The notes beneath the pieces are model-generated. The model made no database searches. It had not been told where the DNA came from and worked only from the letters and a program-made list of their open reading frames with translations. Below, one piece after another: positions 33,845 through 42,723 of a stretch of 64,000 nt of DNA. This DNA comes from a bacterium. Its GTDB lineage: Bacteria; Hydrothermota; UBA3073; JACQXS01; JAQTXJ01. Position 1 is the stretch's first letter; each line of letters opens with the position of its first letter. Both the position numbers and the translations under genes were made by a program. The stretch is from positions 143,017 to 207,016 of the forward strand of contig JAQUPX010000007.1 of the NCBI GenBank assembly GCA_028716385.1. Reading direction: 5' to 3'.

Positions 33845-34447
33845 ATGAAAATAACAAAAATAGAGCAACAGAAACACAAATCCAAAAGATATTCAATATT
33901 TATAGATAATGAATTTGTTGCAGGGGTAGACGAACAGGTTTTATTTGGGTTTTGTCTTAGAGAGGGGAAAGAAATAACTCCCGAGGAATTGAAAGACATT
34001 ATTCAATCCGAAGAAAGGCATAAAACAAAAGAAAAAGCGTTAATTCTTTTATCTTACAGGGCACGGTCAAAAAAAGAATTAATCGAGAAATTAAAGCAAA
34101 AAGAATATGAAATAAAATACATCAATGAGGTAATAGAAGAGCTCGAAAGATTAGGTTTATTGAATGATTTGACATATGCAAAGTTATGGTTGGAAAGTTA
34201 CAGAAATGCTTATGGCAGCTTTAGATTAAAAGCCGGGCTCAAGGCAAAAGGTATTCCGGAAGAAATAATAAAACAGGCTTTTGACGAAACAGGTATTTCC
34301 GAACTTGAAACTGCAAAACATATTGCAGAAAAATGGAGACGGTTACATAGCAATTTGCCTGAAAAAGAAGCCAATCAAAAACTTATCGGATTTCTGGCAA
34401 GACGGGGAATAAGTTATGATACGATTCAGGATATAATAGACCTTTAA
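33845..34447 (+). CDS. recX: RecX family regulator
   Basis: 200 residues, all helical. The family core comprises KALILLSYRARSKKELIEKLKQKEYE, INEVIEELERLGLLNDLTYAKLWLES and KLIGFLARRGISYDTIQDII, giving three RecX three-helix repeats. RecX binds and limits RecA filaments in DNA repair. No recA gene is adjacent, unlike in many genomes; instead it follows the SAM hydrolase by three bases. Confidence 0.9.
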   Translation: MKITKIEQQKHKSKRYSIFIDNEFVAGVDEQVLFGFCLREGKEITPEELKDIIQSEERHKTKEKALILLSYRARSKKELIEKLKQKEYEIKYINEVIEELERLGLLNDLTYAKLWLESYRNAYGSFRLKAGLKAKGIPEEIIKQAFDETGISELETAKHIAEKWRRLHSNLPEKEANQKLIGFLARRGISYDTIQDIIDL

Positions 34448-34450
34448 GTG

Positions 34451-34479
34451 TTGACAAATGATAAGTTCCCTGATAAAAA
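34451..34479 (+). promoter_or_regulatory. Putative promoter of the 34528 membrane protein gene
   Basis: TTGACA (34451-34456), 17-bp spacer, TAAAAA (34474-34479). It lies just after the recX stop. An AGGCAAG site precedes the ATG. Confidence 0.4.
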
Positions 34480-34527
34480 ATATAAGGACAAAAAATTAGA
34501 CAGGAAAGCAACCTGTCGGAGGCAAGA

Positions 34528-35280
34528 ATGAAATTTTTAAAATCTCTCTGGAGTACATTTTTGTCAGGAATACTTTTAATATTTTTTTATGAATGGACAT
34601 TTATTGAGGAATATGGATTAAATGGAATTATAATGGGATTGGTTGCAGGATTAATAATGTCCTTTTTATGGGGAGCATTGGAATGGGCATTTTTCCCACA
34701 TACAAGAATTAGAAAATTCGAAACAGAATTTGATATTCTGCCCGTTAAGAACAAAAAATATCTTTTAAAAATGTTTATGTTCAATACAATTGCTTTTGGA
34801 ATATTTATGGGAACAATTGAATTGGCGGAACACGGCATAATTGGTTTAATTATTGGATTATTATGCGGGGGAGTGGTTTTTGGAAGCTTTATGATATTAA
34901 ACAATAAGATATCCGTACAAAACAAACTTAAAAAATTAGACATTAAAATGTTTGAGGGAGCAATGGGAGTTCAACATATACGAAATATGGAATTAGATAT
35001 TCCGTATGATAAGGCATTTGAATTATGCCTCGCATCTCCCGGGTTTATAAAAAAATATAATGTTGTCAATGCCGAACCATCGGAAGGTAGAATCAAAGTT
35101 GAGATAGGGAAATTAAATAAAAATATGATTTTGTTTGATGTCAAAAAAATAGATAAAAAATGGACACAGGTAAAGATATTAACCAAACCGGTTGAGAAAA
35201 GTATAATAATGGATAGTGGATTAAATTTAGAAAACATAGAGAAGATTACTCGTTTTTTGAAAGAACAGGAAACCGCCTAA
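34528..35280 (+). CDS. Membrane protein of unknown function
   Basis: 250 residues, not recognised. The N-terminal ~130 residues contain about four membrane helices in two hairpins: FLSGILLIFFYEWTF / LNGIIMGLVAGLIMSFLWGALEW and FNTIAFGIFMGTIELAE / IIGLIIGLLCGGVVFGSFMI. Each pair has Gly-rich IIMGLVAG / IIGLIIGLLCGG turns, suggesting an internal duplication. The C-terminal ~100 residues are soluble (MELDIPYDKAFELCLAS... IKVEIGKLNKNMILFDVKKIDKKWTQVKILTKPVEKS) with an alternating pattern like the SRPBCC / start-like lipid-binding fold, which is only a suggestion. It stands alone with its own promoter and converges on the DUF4139 gene. Confidence 0.7.
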   Translation: MKFLKSLWSTFLSGILLIFFYEWTFIEEYGLNGIIMGLVAGLIMSFLWGALEWAFFPHTRIRKFETEFDILPVKNKKYLLKMFMFNTIAFGIFMGTIELAEHGIIGLIIGLLCGGVVFGSFMILNNKISVQNKLKKLDIKMFEGAMGVQHIRNMELDIPYDKAFELCLASPGFIKKYNVVNAEPSEGRIKVEIGKLNKNMILFDVKKIDKKWTQVKILTKPVEKSIIMDSGLNLENIEKITRFLKEQETA

Positions 35281-35295
35281 TGCTACGACAAAATT

Positions 35296-36591
35296 CTACC
35301 AGCTTGTTCTTACTTTGTAGTTGACTTTTATTTCGGAGTTTGGGTCTACTGATGGATAAAACTCAATAGTACTGGCATCTTTTTGTTCCCATTTGTGCGA
35401 ATTGCTTAAAATTTTCCATTCCCCGGAAATATGTTCAACAACTTTTATATTAACAGCAGATTTCTTGTGATTACGTAACGTGATTTCTATTTCCTTTTCA
35501 GTAGTTCTGTCCGTTATCCTACTTTCTTTTAACATTTTTCGTTCACCAGCCAAATCAAAAGCATTGCCAATATATAGCGAGACCTTTTCATCTTTAGGGG
35601 TATGAGAAACCCAGTCTTCACCTGCAAACTCCAAACTTCTATCTTTATCTTCTTTGTATATCCGAACTTTGCCTTTAGGTAAAGGAATACCAAGGCCATC
35701 CTGCTCGGAGTTTTTGAACTCTAACTTTACTTCTATTGATTTAGAACCATATCTGTTATTGTCGAAAACATAAACCGTCTTAGTTTTAACTGTAGTTTGT
35801 GGGACAAATATAATTTGTTTCTCTTCACGATTCCTTATAGTAGTCTGATCTTTTAATTCATAAATATGATATTCAAAAAACTCTCTCTCTTCAACCCTTG
35901 GGGCAGCTGTTCCATATGCAGCAAATTCTGCTTTCCCACCATAATTCCTTGCTTCAGATGTCGCTCTATGAACGTCACCTGCCACAAGTTTAAGTTTTGC
36001 ATCTTTATATGTTACTCCTGATTTATTATCTACAGTGACCCATCCCGAAAAGTCCATTTCGTCATTTTTCAACGTTCCTATATATTCGGCATGCCAGTTT
36101 ATGTTATCCGTTAGATATGAGACTTCGCATTTCTTTTCTCCCGAAGACTTAGCATTCACTAACCAATTAAGTGTAGGTTTTGTAATCAAACCTTCCGGGA
36201 GTTCAGGCAAACCGGTGTGCACGACTTCTTCTAATCTAAGGATTTTTATGCCCGTAGAAGTTAGTATTATTATATTTTTCTCGTCCGATGTAAGCAATTT
36301 ACCCTCTTCAAGTTTACCGTCTTTCAAAACAATAGTAATGTCGTGGTCGATGTATTTTTCAAGTAACTTGGCGGTATTCACAAGGTCATACCTGTAGTTT
36401 TGTTCAAGTATTTCTACATCCGGCGAATTAAAACTAACGGAAGTGGGGTCTATATAAGAAGCAACCTCTTTGAAATCTATGGTTTGACGACCTTGTTTAA
36501 AATTGAAGTCCCTTGTATCTTTAACAAGAGCGAGATTAGAATTATAAACAGTAACTCTTACAGAAAGAATTAAATAAAATATTATACCCAT
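35296..36591 (-). CDS. DUF4139 domain-containing protein
   Basis: 431 residues with a hydrophobic N-terminus (MGIIFYLILSVRVTV), so probably exported. VYNSNLALVKDTRDFNFKQGRQTIDFKEVASYIDPTSVSF at the start, PTLNWLVNAKSSGEKKCEVSYLTDNINWHAEY near 142-172, and a beta-rich second half with EFKNSEQDGLGIPLPKGKVRIYKED are typical of DUF4139/DUF4140-like proteins. Their biochemical role is unknown; some eukaryotic relatives are mucoidy-inhibitor-like proteins. It is convergent with the preceding gene across only 15 bases. Confidence 0.82.
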   Translation of the reverse strand: MGIIFYLILSVRVTVYNSNLALVKDTRDFNFKQGRQTIDFKEVASYIDPTSVSFNSPDVEILEQNYRYDLVNTAKLLEKYIDHDITIVLKDGKLEEGKLLTSDEKNIIILTSTGIKILRLEEVVHTGLPELPEGLITKPTLNWLVNAKSSGEKKCEVSYLTDNINWHAEYIGTLKNDEMDFSGWVTVDNKSGVTYKDAKLKLVAGDVHRATSEARNYGGKAEFAAYGTAAPRVEEREFFEYHIYELKDQTTIRNREEKQIIFVPQTTVKTKTVYVFDNNRYGSKSIEVKLEFKNSEQDGLGIPLPKGKVRIYKEDKDRSLEFAGEDWVSHTPKDEKVSLYIGNAFDLAGERKMLKESRITDRTTEKEIEITLRNHKKSAVNIKVVEHISGEWKILSNSHKWEQKDASTIEFYPSVDPNSEIKVNYKVRTSW

Positions 36592-36631
36592 AGTGCCCCC
36601 TATTCTTAATTTTTTATTACTTTAAGTTATA

Positions 36632-36661
36632 AGCATAGACATTAACTATTTATAAAGTCAA
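36632..36661 (-). promoter_or_regulatory. Putative promoter of the DUF4139 gene
   Basis: Minus strand TTGACT (36661-36656), 18-bp spacer, TATGCT (36637-36632), about 41 nt upstream of the ATG. Confidence 0.4.
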
Positions 36662-36708
36662 GAAAAAATAAACTATAAGAAGACAAAGAGCCTAAGGGTA
36701 TTTTATTC

Positions 36709-36763
36709 TTGACACTTATAATAAAAGGTATAGGATTAGCAAACCTACCTGATGTCAGATAGG
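36709..36763 (+). promoter_or_regulatory. Putative promoter and leader hairpin of the MBL-yajC-pts run
   Basis: TTGACA (36709-36714), 16-bp spacer, TAGGAT (36731-36736). The leader contains an almost perfect palindrome at 36744-36763 (CCTAcCTGA-TCAGaTAGG), which ends 14 nt before the ATG at 36778. The palindrome belongs to the dispersed family. Confidence 0.45.
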
Positions 36764-36777
36764 AATGTAGAGAGAAT

Positions 36778-37431
36778 ATGAGAATAAAGTATTTAGCTCA
36801 TGCGAGTTTCCTTTTTGAGACGGAAAATGGAATAAGAATAATTACCGATCCCTATAAATCTGAGGGTTTGGGCGGGAAGATAAAATATACCCCGATAAAA
36901 GAAAAAACGGACATTGTCCTCATATCCCATGAACATATGGACCATAATTATACGGAAGATATTCAGGGGAATTCAACTATTCTAAATAGAATAGGAGTAT
37001 CCACAATAAATGGAATAACCTTTAATGGAATCTCGTCTTATCATGATAATGTTGCCGGCACACAAAGAGGTAAAAATACTATTTTTGTATTCAAGGCAGA
37101 TGGAATGACTTTCTGTCATACAGGAGATTTGGGACATTTAATTACACCTGAACTTAAAAATAATATTGGGAAAATAGATGTGTTGTTTATTCCTATAGGA
37201 GGGACTTATACGATAACTTCAGAAGAAGCACAAAAAGTTGTAGATATTCTTGAACCGATGATTGTAGTGCCTATGCATTACAAAACATCCGGAACAACGC
37301 TTCCGATTTCAAACGTGGAAGAATTTACAAAAGGTAAAACAAATATAAAACAAGCAGGGACAGTTGCAGAAATAAAACTACCCGCGAAACAAGAAATCTG
37401 GGTTTTTCAACCCGCCTGCCTTCCTGTATAG
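36778..37431 (+). CDS. Metallo-beta-lactamase-fold hydrolase (UlaG/YtkL-like) with repeat-encoded C-terminus
   Basis: 217 residues. The fold is shown by MRIKYLAHASFLFETENGIRIITDPY and the zinc motif SHEHMDH (His51, His53, Asp55, His56). Further blocks are FCHTGDLGHLI and PIGGTYTITSEEAQKVVDILEPMIVVPMHYKT. This group includes lactonase-like and L-ascorbate-6-P lactonase-like hydrolases, usually of unknown substrate. The last eight residues (FQPACLPV) and the stop codon are encoded by the palindrome CCTGCC...GGTAGG at 37415-37436, so the natural C-terminus seems to have been replaced by repeat sequence. Confidence 0.85.
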   Translation: MRIKYLAHASFLFETENGIRIITDPYKSEGLGGKIKYTPIKEKTDIVLISHEHMDHNYTEDIQGNSTILNRIGVSTINGITFNGISSYHDNVAGTQRGKNTIFVFKADGMTFCHTGDLGHLITPELKNNIGKIDVLFIPIGGTYTITSEEAQKVVDILEPMIVVPMHYKTSGTTLPISNVEEFTKGKTNIKQAGTVAEIKLPAKQEIWVFQPACLPV

Positions 37432-37436
37432 GTAGG
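37415..37436. repeat. Palindromic repeat overlapping the MBL hydrolase stop codon
   Basis: CCTGCC (37415-37420) and GGTAGG (37431-37436) form a hairpin with one G-U-type pair. The stop TAG (37429-37431) lies in the repeat. Confidence 0.55.
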
Positions 37437-37491
37437 GAATTGAAACCCAGCAAAGATGGATAACAAGCCCTAAATGGCTTAAAGGAGAAAA

Positions 37492-37845
37492 ATGAAAAAA
37501 CTTGCTACAATTCTCGCAATGGTATTAGGCGCTACGAATATGTTTGCAATGGGAGCACCGGCAACCGGAACACCACAGAAGGGAAGTTCTTTGATGACTA
37601 TGGTTCCTCTTATTCTTATAATGGTTATTTTCTATTTTCTTATACTATTCCCACAAAGACAGCAGCAAAAGAAATTGATGGAGATGATTAAAAACGTAAA
37701 GAACGGGGATAAAATAGTAACTTCCGGTGGGATTCACGGAACAGTAATTAAAATAGACAAAACTACCATTACAATACAAATATCGTCTTCACCAAAAGCA
37801 GAAATGACTATTGAAAAATCCGTAATTGGCAAGGTTATTCAATAA
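37492..37845 (+). CDS. yajC: Preprotein translocase subunit YajC
   Basis: 117 residues. A possible leader region is followed by one membrane helix (MVPLILIMVIFYFLILFPQ, about 38-56), then the conserved RQQQKKLMEMIKNVKNGDKIVTSGGIHGTVIKID and a small beta domain. YajC associates with SecDF and the SecYEG channel. It usually sits with secD/secF/tgt; here it lies between an MBL hydrolase and ptsH. An AAAGGAG ribosome site is present. Confidence 0.93.
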   Translation: MKKLATILAMVLGATNMFAMGAPATGTPQKGSSLMTMVPLILIMVIFYFLILFPQRQQQKKLMEMIKNVKNGDKIVTSGGIHGTVIKIDKTTITIQISSSPKAEMTIEKSVIGKVIQ

Positions 37846-37853
37846 TACACTTG

Positions 37854-37875
37854 ACCTGCCTGACGGTAGGCAGGT
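37854..37875. repeat. Hairpin between yajC and ptsH
   Basis: ACCTGCCT (37854-37861), loop GACGGT, AGGCAGGT (37868-37875). It is the same CTGCCT...AGGCAG module as is nested in 42671-42688 and, degenerate, at about 61848. Confidence 0.7.
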
Positions 37876-37919
37876 TTGAATATAGAATATATTTGTAATA
37901 AAATTCCTTACAGACCAAA

Positions 37920-38186
37920 GTGGTAAAAAAAGACATTGTAATAAAAAATAAGTTAGGGATTCATGCAAGACCGGCAACAATGATTGTCAAGGCCGCAAGC
38001 AAATACAAATCAAACATAACTTTTGAAAAAGACGGGGAATCTGTAAATGCAAAATCTATTATGGAATTGTTGTTGCTTGAAGCATATAATGGCACAAAAA
38101 TTAAAATAACGGCTAACGGAGTAGACGAAGAAAAAGCTATGAATACTATTGTGGACATCATAGAAAGAGGTTTTGATGAGGAATAA
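37920..38186 (+). CDS. ptsH: HPr phosphocarrier protein
   Basis: 88 residues, starting at GTG 37920. The active-site His15 is in GIHARPAT and the regulatory serine Ser46 in NAKSIMELLLL. HPr accepts phosphate from EI and passes it to EII permeases or regulators. A Ser46 in this context suggests it may be a substrate of HPr kinase, but no hprK is in the window. The end overlaps ptsI. Confidence 0.94.
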   Translation: MVKKDIVIKNKLGIHARPATMIVKAASKYKSNITFEKDGESVNAKSIMELLLLEAYNGTKIKITANGVDEEKAMNTIVDIIERGFDEE

Positions 38187-39930
38187 AATAATCAGGGGAA
38201 TACCTGCTTCACCGGGGATAATTATAACAAAAGCTGCCCTTTATGAAGAGGAAAAATTCTTTGTTCCTATTAGAGAGAGTAAAGGGAAGGCTTATGAAAT
38301 AAGCAAATTTGAGCTTGCCCAACAAAAAACAAAAGAAGAAATACTGGTTATTCAACAAGATTTCCTGAAAAAAACTGATGCTTCCCGGGCAAGAATATTG
38401 GAAGCTCAATTTCTTGTTCTTGAAGACAAAACATTAATAGATGGAACTATTGACCTCATAAAAAAAGGCGATACGGCAGAAGTTGCGCTGGAACAGACAA
38501 CAAGTAAAATACTATCCAGGTTAAACAAAATAGAAGACGAATATCTTAAAGCAAGAATAAGCGACATAAAAGATGTAACTGACAGGTTAATGAGAAATTT
38601 AACTTATAAGCCGAAGAAAAATACTATTATGCAAACGAAACACTCCATTATTGCGGAAGAACTAACACCATCCGAAATAGCTTCTTTGTCCGATAACGTA
38701 ATCGCAATTGCAACCGACCTTGGAGGCGAAAATTCTCATACAGCCATAATGGCAAGAGCGATAGGAATACCCGCAGTAATGGGGCTTAAGGATGCCACAA
38801 AATTAGTAAATATTAATGACACCGTAATTATTGATGGTAACCAGGGCGTATTAATAATTGACCCTGATGAAGCTACGTTAAGAACTTATGATAAAAAAAT
38901 AAAAAGATTCCAGCAATACGGGAAAGAACTTAAAAACCTGATTTCTTTACCTGCAGAGACATTAGATGGCAATTCAATAGATATATCCTGCAATATAGAT
39001 GTAATGGAAGAAGTAGATTTAGCAATACAAAACAACTCGGCCGGAGTAGGGTTGTTAAGAACGGAATTTCTATATTTAACGAGTAAAAAAATACCAAACG
39101 AAAACGAGCAATACAAAATATATAATTATATTGCAGAAAAAATATACCCAAACTCGGTAGTGATAAGAACGTTAGATATCGGCGGCGACAAGCTTACTGC
39201 CGACCTTAAATTCACAGAATCGAATCCTTTTCTCGGTTGCAGGGGAATAAGGTATTCTCTTACAAATAAAAAATTATTTATTGCACAAATTAAAGCTATC
39301 TTAAGGGCAAGCAAAAAAGGCAACGTCAGAATATTATTACCAATGGTAAGTGAAGTAAAAGAACTTATACTTGCTAAATTTTATATAGAGATAGCAAAGA
39401 CTGAACTTAAAAACGAAAAGATAGCTTACGACTCAAATATCGGCGTTGGCGTAATGATAGAAGTGCCGGCAGCAGCCATAATCGCAAGGCCTCTTGCCCA
39501 GGAAGCAGATTTTCTTTCCATAGGTTCGAACGACCTTTTTCAATACACTCTTGCCTGTGACAGAACGAATCCTAAAGTAAACTGTTCTTATAATCCGTTA
39601 CAGCCTGCCGTATTTCAACTAATAAAATCTACCATTGAACAGGCACACAAAGCAAGGAAATGGGTCAGCTGCTGCGGCGAACTTGCGGCAGAACCAATTG
39701 CCATTCCAATTTTAATCGGAATGGGAATAGATGTCCTTTCCGTTGCTCCGATAAGACTTCTGGAAGTGAAGAAAATTGTCAGGAGTTTGTCTATGAAAGA
39801 AGCTAAAGAGATTGCGACTAAAGCGTTGGAAATAGAAACCATAACCGAAATGGAAACTTTTATAAATGAAGTAATAATAAAAATCCCGGCAATAAAAGAA
39901 ATACTAAAAGAACGAGGAGGTACAGCATGA
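38176..39930 (+). CDS. ptsI: Phosphoenolpyruvate-protein phosphotransferase (enzyme I)
   Basis: 584 residues from the ATG at 38176; a TTG immediately before keeps the frame open. Phosphorylated His188 is in GGENSHTAIMARAIGIPAVMG. PEP-binding blocks include NSAGVGLLRTEFLYL, VVIRTLDIGGDK, and IGVGVMIEVPAAAIIARPLAQEADFLSIGSNDLFQYTLACDR; the C-terminal catalytic Cys is in SCCGELAAEP. It overlaps ptsH by 11 bases and the next gene by four (ATGA), so all three are translationally coupled. No EII component is visible in the window, so the EI-HPr pair may have a regulatory role. Confidence 0.94.
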   Translation: MRNKIIRGIPASPGIIITKAALYEEEKFFVPIRESKGKAYEISKFELAQQKTKEEILVIQQDFLKKTDASRARILEAQFLVLEDKTLIDGTIDLIKKGDTAEVALEQTTSKILSRLNKIEDEYLKARISDIKDVTDRLMRNLTYKPKKNTIMQTKHSIIAEELTPSEIASLSDNVIAIATDLGGENSHTAIMARAIGIPAVMGLKDATKLVNINDTVIIDGNQGVLIIDPDEATLRTYDKKIKRFQQYGKELKNLISLPAETLDGNSIDISCNIDVMEEVDLAIQNNSAGVGLLRTEFLYLTSKKIPNENEQYKIYNYIAEKIYPNSVVIRTLDIGGDKLTADLKFTESNPFLGCRGIRYSLTNKKLFIAQIKAILRASKKGNVRILLPMVSEVKELILAKFYIEIAKTELKNEKIAYDSNIGVGVMIEVPAAAIIARPLAQEADFLSIGSNDLFQYTLACDRTNPKVNCSYNPLQPAVFQLIKSTIEQAHKARKWVSCCGELAAEPIAIPILIGMGIDVLSVAPIRLLEVKKIVRSLSMKEAKEIATKALEIETITEMETFINEVIIKIPAIKEILKERGGTA

Positions 39931-40898
39931 AGGAAGTTTTGATTGATTTTCCAACTCAATTTGAAGATGCAATAAAAGCGACCCAAAACGTAAAAGTTCC
40001 TGAAGTAAAAAATCCTGCAAATATTGTGGGTTGTGGAATGGGTGGCTCTGCCATTTCAGGTGATTTGCTTGCAAAATACCTGGCGGATAAAGTTGAAATA
40101 CCCGTCATCGTAAACAGGGATTATACCGCACCAAAATTTGTTAATGAAAACAGTATCGTTTTTGTTTCAAGTTATTCAGGCAATACGGAAGAAACATTAA
40201 GCGCTTATAAAGAAGTATGCAAAAAAACTAAGAATATTATATGTATCACATCCGGCGGCGAAGTTGAACGACTAAACCCTCCATATCTGGTAAAAGTCCC
40301 CGCGGGATACCAGCCAAGATGCGCATCCGGATGGATGTTTACGCCTATGCTTGTAGTGTTGGAGAAAATGGGAATAATAAAAGACATAACTTCGGAATTA
40401 AAAGAAACGATAACCAATCTTAGAAATCTGGCTCAGGAATTCTCTAAAGAAAATTCCTTGCCTTTTTCAATAGCGCAGAAACTGTTAAACAAATTTCCAA
40501 TAATTTATAGCGATTCGCAGTTTGAACCTGTAGCAAAAAGATGGGCAACACAGTTAAATGAAAATGCCAAAGTGCTTGCGCATTTTAACGTTTTCCCCGA
40601 ACTGAATCACAATGAAATAGTAGGTTTTGAAAACCCAAAAATTGATTCTATGCTTTTGATTCTGACAGACAAAAGCTATAATAAAAGAGTTTTCAAAAGG
40701 ATAGAAATTACAAGTCGCATACTTGCTCCATATGTTGGAATCAAAGAGATAGCTTCAAAAGGCGATTCCTTGTTAGCAAGAATGTTTTATCTTGTTTATC
40801 TGGGAGATTGGGCTTCTTATTGGTTGGCAATTTTAAGAGGGATAGACCCCACTCCGGTTGAAAGAATACAGGGACTGAAAAAAGAGTTAGAAAAATAA
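39927..40898 (+). CDS. Bifunctional phosphoglucose/phosphomannose isomerase
   Basis: 323 residues with two SIS domains. IVGCGMGGSAISGDLLAKYL and VFVSSYSGNTEETLSAYKEV bind the sugar phosphate, and FPELNHNEIVGFE carries the Glu/His pair characteristic of the archaeal-type dual PGI/PMI family. It interconverts glucose-6-P, fructose-6-P and mannose-6-P. A strong GAGGAGG site lies within ptsI, and the ATG overlaps the ptsI stop. Placed after EI, it supplies hexose phosphates for glycolysis or for the sugar nucleotides made by the gene at 41705. Confidence 0.9.
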   Translation: MKEVLIDFPTQFEDAIKATQNVKVPEVKNPANIVGCGMGGSAISGDLLAKYLADKVEIPVIVNRDYTAPKFVNENSIVFVSSYSGNTEETLSAYKEVCKKTKNIICITSGGEVERLNPPYLVKVPAGYQPRCASGWMFTPMLVVLEKMGIIKDITSELKETITNLRNLAQEFSKENSLPFSIAQKLLNKFPIIYSDSQFEPVAKRWATQLNENAKVLAHFNVFPELNHNEIVGFENPKIDSMLLILTDKSYNKRVFKRIEITSRILAPYVGIKEIASKGDSLLARMFYLVYLGDWASYWLAILRGIDPTPVERIQGLKKELEK

Positions 40899-40931
40899 GC
40901 GATGAAAATCCCAAGGGAGAAAAGAAGTAGT

Positions 40932-41570
40932 ATGAACAAGAAGATTGACTTTTCAAAGGAAACAAGCCTGATTGCTTACTTAGACCTGACAAATATGTTT
41001 CATTGGCAAGATGTGTTAAAATGGAATTTTTCGGTATATGATGTAATTAAACAACTGCTACGTATTTCTTCGCTAAAAGAAGTGCGGGTTTATTATGGTC
41101 TAAATGAGCGAGAGTTACGAAAATCGCAAAACTTTCATCAGCATCTAAGAGAAACTGGCGCAATAGTTATTACTAAACCGGTTAAATGGATAAAGAAAAG
41201 AGTAACTCAAAACTTATTTGTCAAGCCTGCTACACTTTGCTTGTTTGATAGCAATGCCCAGAGTAAACTTGATGAATTAATAACATACTTAAACCAACAG
41301 GGTATAGTCATAGAAGAACCAAAATGTAATTTTGATGTAGAAATGGCGTTAGATATATTGGACTCAATAGACAAAATTTCCGGTATTCTCTTATTTTCAG
41401 GTGACTCTGATATGAAAGACCCTATTGAACGGCTAAAAGTAAAAGGGAAAAATATTTATATATTTGGAGTAAGAGGTATGATTGCCAGAGAATTGTCACA
41501 AGGAAGTTCAAAATATATTAACTTTGGACGCTGGTATCAAGGGTCTAAAAAGCGAAAAACCCCGTCGTAA
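40932..41570 (+). CDS. NYN-domain (LabA/DUF88-type) putative ribonuclease
   Basis: 212 residues from the ATG at 40932; an in-frame ATG at 40902 is possible, but AAGGGAG/AAGAAG lies between the two. The NYN/PIN-like acidic pocket is seen as AYLDLTNMF (Asp near the N-terminus), CNFDVEMALDIL and GILLFSGDSDM. A central RVYYGLNERE segment is typical of LabA-like proteins. These are expected to be metal-dependent RNA nucleases. The stop codon lies within the loop of a strong hairpin. It differs in kind from the sugar-metabolism genes on either side. Confidence 0.82.
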   Translation: MNKKIDFSKETSLIAYLDLTNMFHWQDVLKWNFSVYDVIKQLLRISSLKEVRVYYGLNERELRKSQNFHQHLRETGAIVITKPVKWIKKRVTQNLFVKPATLCLFDSNAQSKLDELITYLNQQGIVIEEPKCNFDVEMALDILDSIDKISGILLFSGDSDMKDPIERLKVKGKNIYIFGVRGMIARELSQGSSKYINFGRWYQGSKKRKTPS

Positions 41571-41578
41571 AACGGGGT
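41559..41578 (+). terminator. Hairpin overlapping the NYN gene stop codon
   Basis: ACCCCGT (41559-41565), loop CGTAAA containing the TAA stop, ACGGGGT (41572-41578), preceded by an A-run. No T-run follows on the plus strand, so termination may be weak or on the minus strand. Confidence 0.45.
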
Positions 41579-41704
41579 CCGCGTGTATTCGCAAGTCTGA
41601 TTTCTCAGCTTGCAGGAAGTAGTTTATTGTATGAAAATGAGGCTGTCAAGAAAAAAAGAACTGGAAAAATAAATAACTTTAGAATTACCAAGAGGTGATA
41701 TAAA

Positions 41705-42655
41705 ATGAAAGTAATTATTCCTGTTGCGGGTTCCGGAACAAGACTCAGGCCACATACATATCTTTTACCTAAACCTTTATTAATGGTTGCAGGCAAGCCT
41801 ATTATCGGACATATTCTGGATAAGTTAAAAAAAGATTTGCATCCGTTCCCGGATGAAGTTGTATTTATCGTAAGTTATATGGCAGATAAAATAGAGAAAT
41901 ACATAAAAGAAAATTATGATTTTAAGGCTACGTATATAGAACAAAAAGACCCTCTTGGACTCGGGCATGCAATCTGGCTTACAAAAGATATAGTAAAAGA
42001 TGCGCCATCTGTAATTATTTATGGAGATACGGTTTTTGAGGCAGACCTTGCCAGTGCAGTGAATACCAAAACAGATGCTTGTCTTGGAGTTAAAAGCGTT
42101 GAAGACCCGAGAAGATTCGGAGTTGTAGAATTGGATAAAACCGGAATTGCAAAAAGACTCGTTGAAAAACCGGATACTCCGATTTCTAACTTAGCAATAG
42201 TTGGTGTAAATTTTATCAAGGATACAAAACTTATGTTTGAATGCATAGAAGAAAATATTAAGAAAGGAAAAACTACAAAAGGAGAGTTCCAGTTCACGGA
42301 TGCAATGCAGTTGATGATTGATAAAGGAAAGAAATTTAACACTTTCACAATAAACGAATGGCTTGATTGCGGAACTGTGGAATCAATGTTGGATACGAAT
42401 CAAAAATTACTGAACAAACTTCAATACCCGGTTCCGCCCTGCAGTAGTTCCAAAATTAAGACGCCCGTATTTATTCACCCGACAGCTAAAATTGAAAATT
42501 CAAATATAGACTCTTTTGTAAGTATTGATAAAAATGTGGTTATAAAAAATTCTACGATTTCAAACTCTATAATATATGAAGATGTAGTCATAGAAAATAG
42601 AACCATTTCAAATGCTATTATTTCGACAAAAGGGGAGTCAAATTTAAATGTATAG
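41705..42655 (+). CDS. Sugar-phosphate nucleotidyltransferase (RfbA/GlmU-like) with partial left-handed beta-helix
   Basis: 316 residues. The nucleotide-binding motif VAGSGTRLRPHTYLLPKPLLMVAGKPII is at 7-34, with DPLGLGHAI, IIYGDTVFEAD, GEFQFTDAMQLMI and EWLDCGTVESML. After about residue 245 come a few hexapeptide-type turns (VFIHPTAKIENSNIDSFVSIDKNVVIKNSTISNSII) that make a short beta-helix. It should activate glucose-1-P or a related sugar with UTP or dTTP for surface polysaccharide. A good AGAGGTGATA ribosome site is present. Fits with the PGI/PMI and the flippase in the same run. Confidence 0.87.
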   Translation: MKVIIPVAGSGTRLRPHTYLLPKPLLMVAGKPIIGHILDKLKKDLHPFPDEVVFIVSYMADKIEKYIKENYDFKATYIEQKDPLGLGHAIWLTKDIVKDAPSVIIYGDTVFEADLASAVNTKTDACLGVKSVEDPRRFGVVELDKTGIAKRLVEKPDTPISNLAIVGVNFIKDTKLMFECIEENIKKGKTTKGEFQFTDAMQLMIDKGKKFNTFTINEWLDCGTVESMLDTNQKLLNKLQYPVPPCSSSKIKTPVFIHPTAKIENSNIDSFVSIDKNVVIKNSTISNSIIYEDVVIENRTISNAIISTKGESNLNV

Positions 42656-42663
42656 AACAGTAG

Positions 42664-42703
42664 GTCAGACCTGCCTACCGTCAGGCAGACATTCTTGTCT
42701 GAC
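42664..42703. repeat. GTCAGAC-box palindrome with nested CTGCCT hairpin, before rph
   Basis: Arms GTCAGAC (42664-42670) and GTCTGAC (42697-42703). The 26-nt interior contains the complete inner palindrome CTGCCT-accgtc-AGGCAG. The rph ribosome site and ATG (42724) follow 20 nt later. Confidence 0.8.
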
Positions 42704-42723
42704 AGAAACTAAGGAGATAAAAA

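Noticed and set aside
41559-41578. Confident rho-independent terminator after the NYN gene
   Set aside because: The stem is good but no T-run follows on the plus strand, so only a low-confidence call is given.
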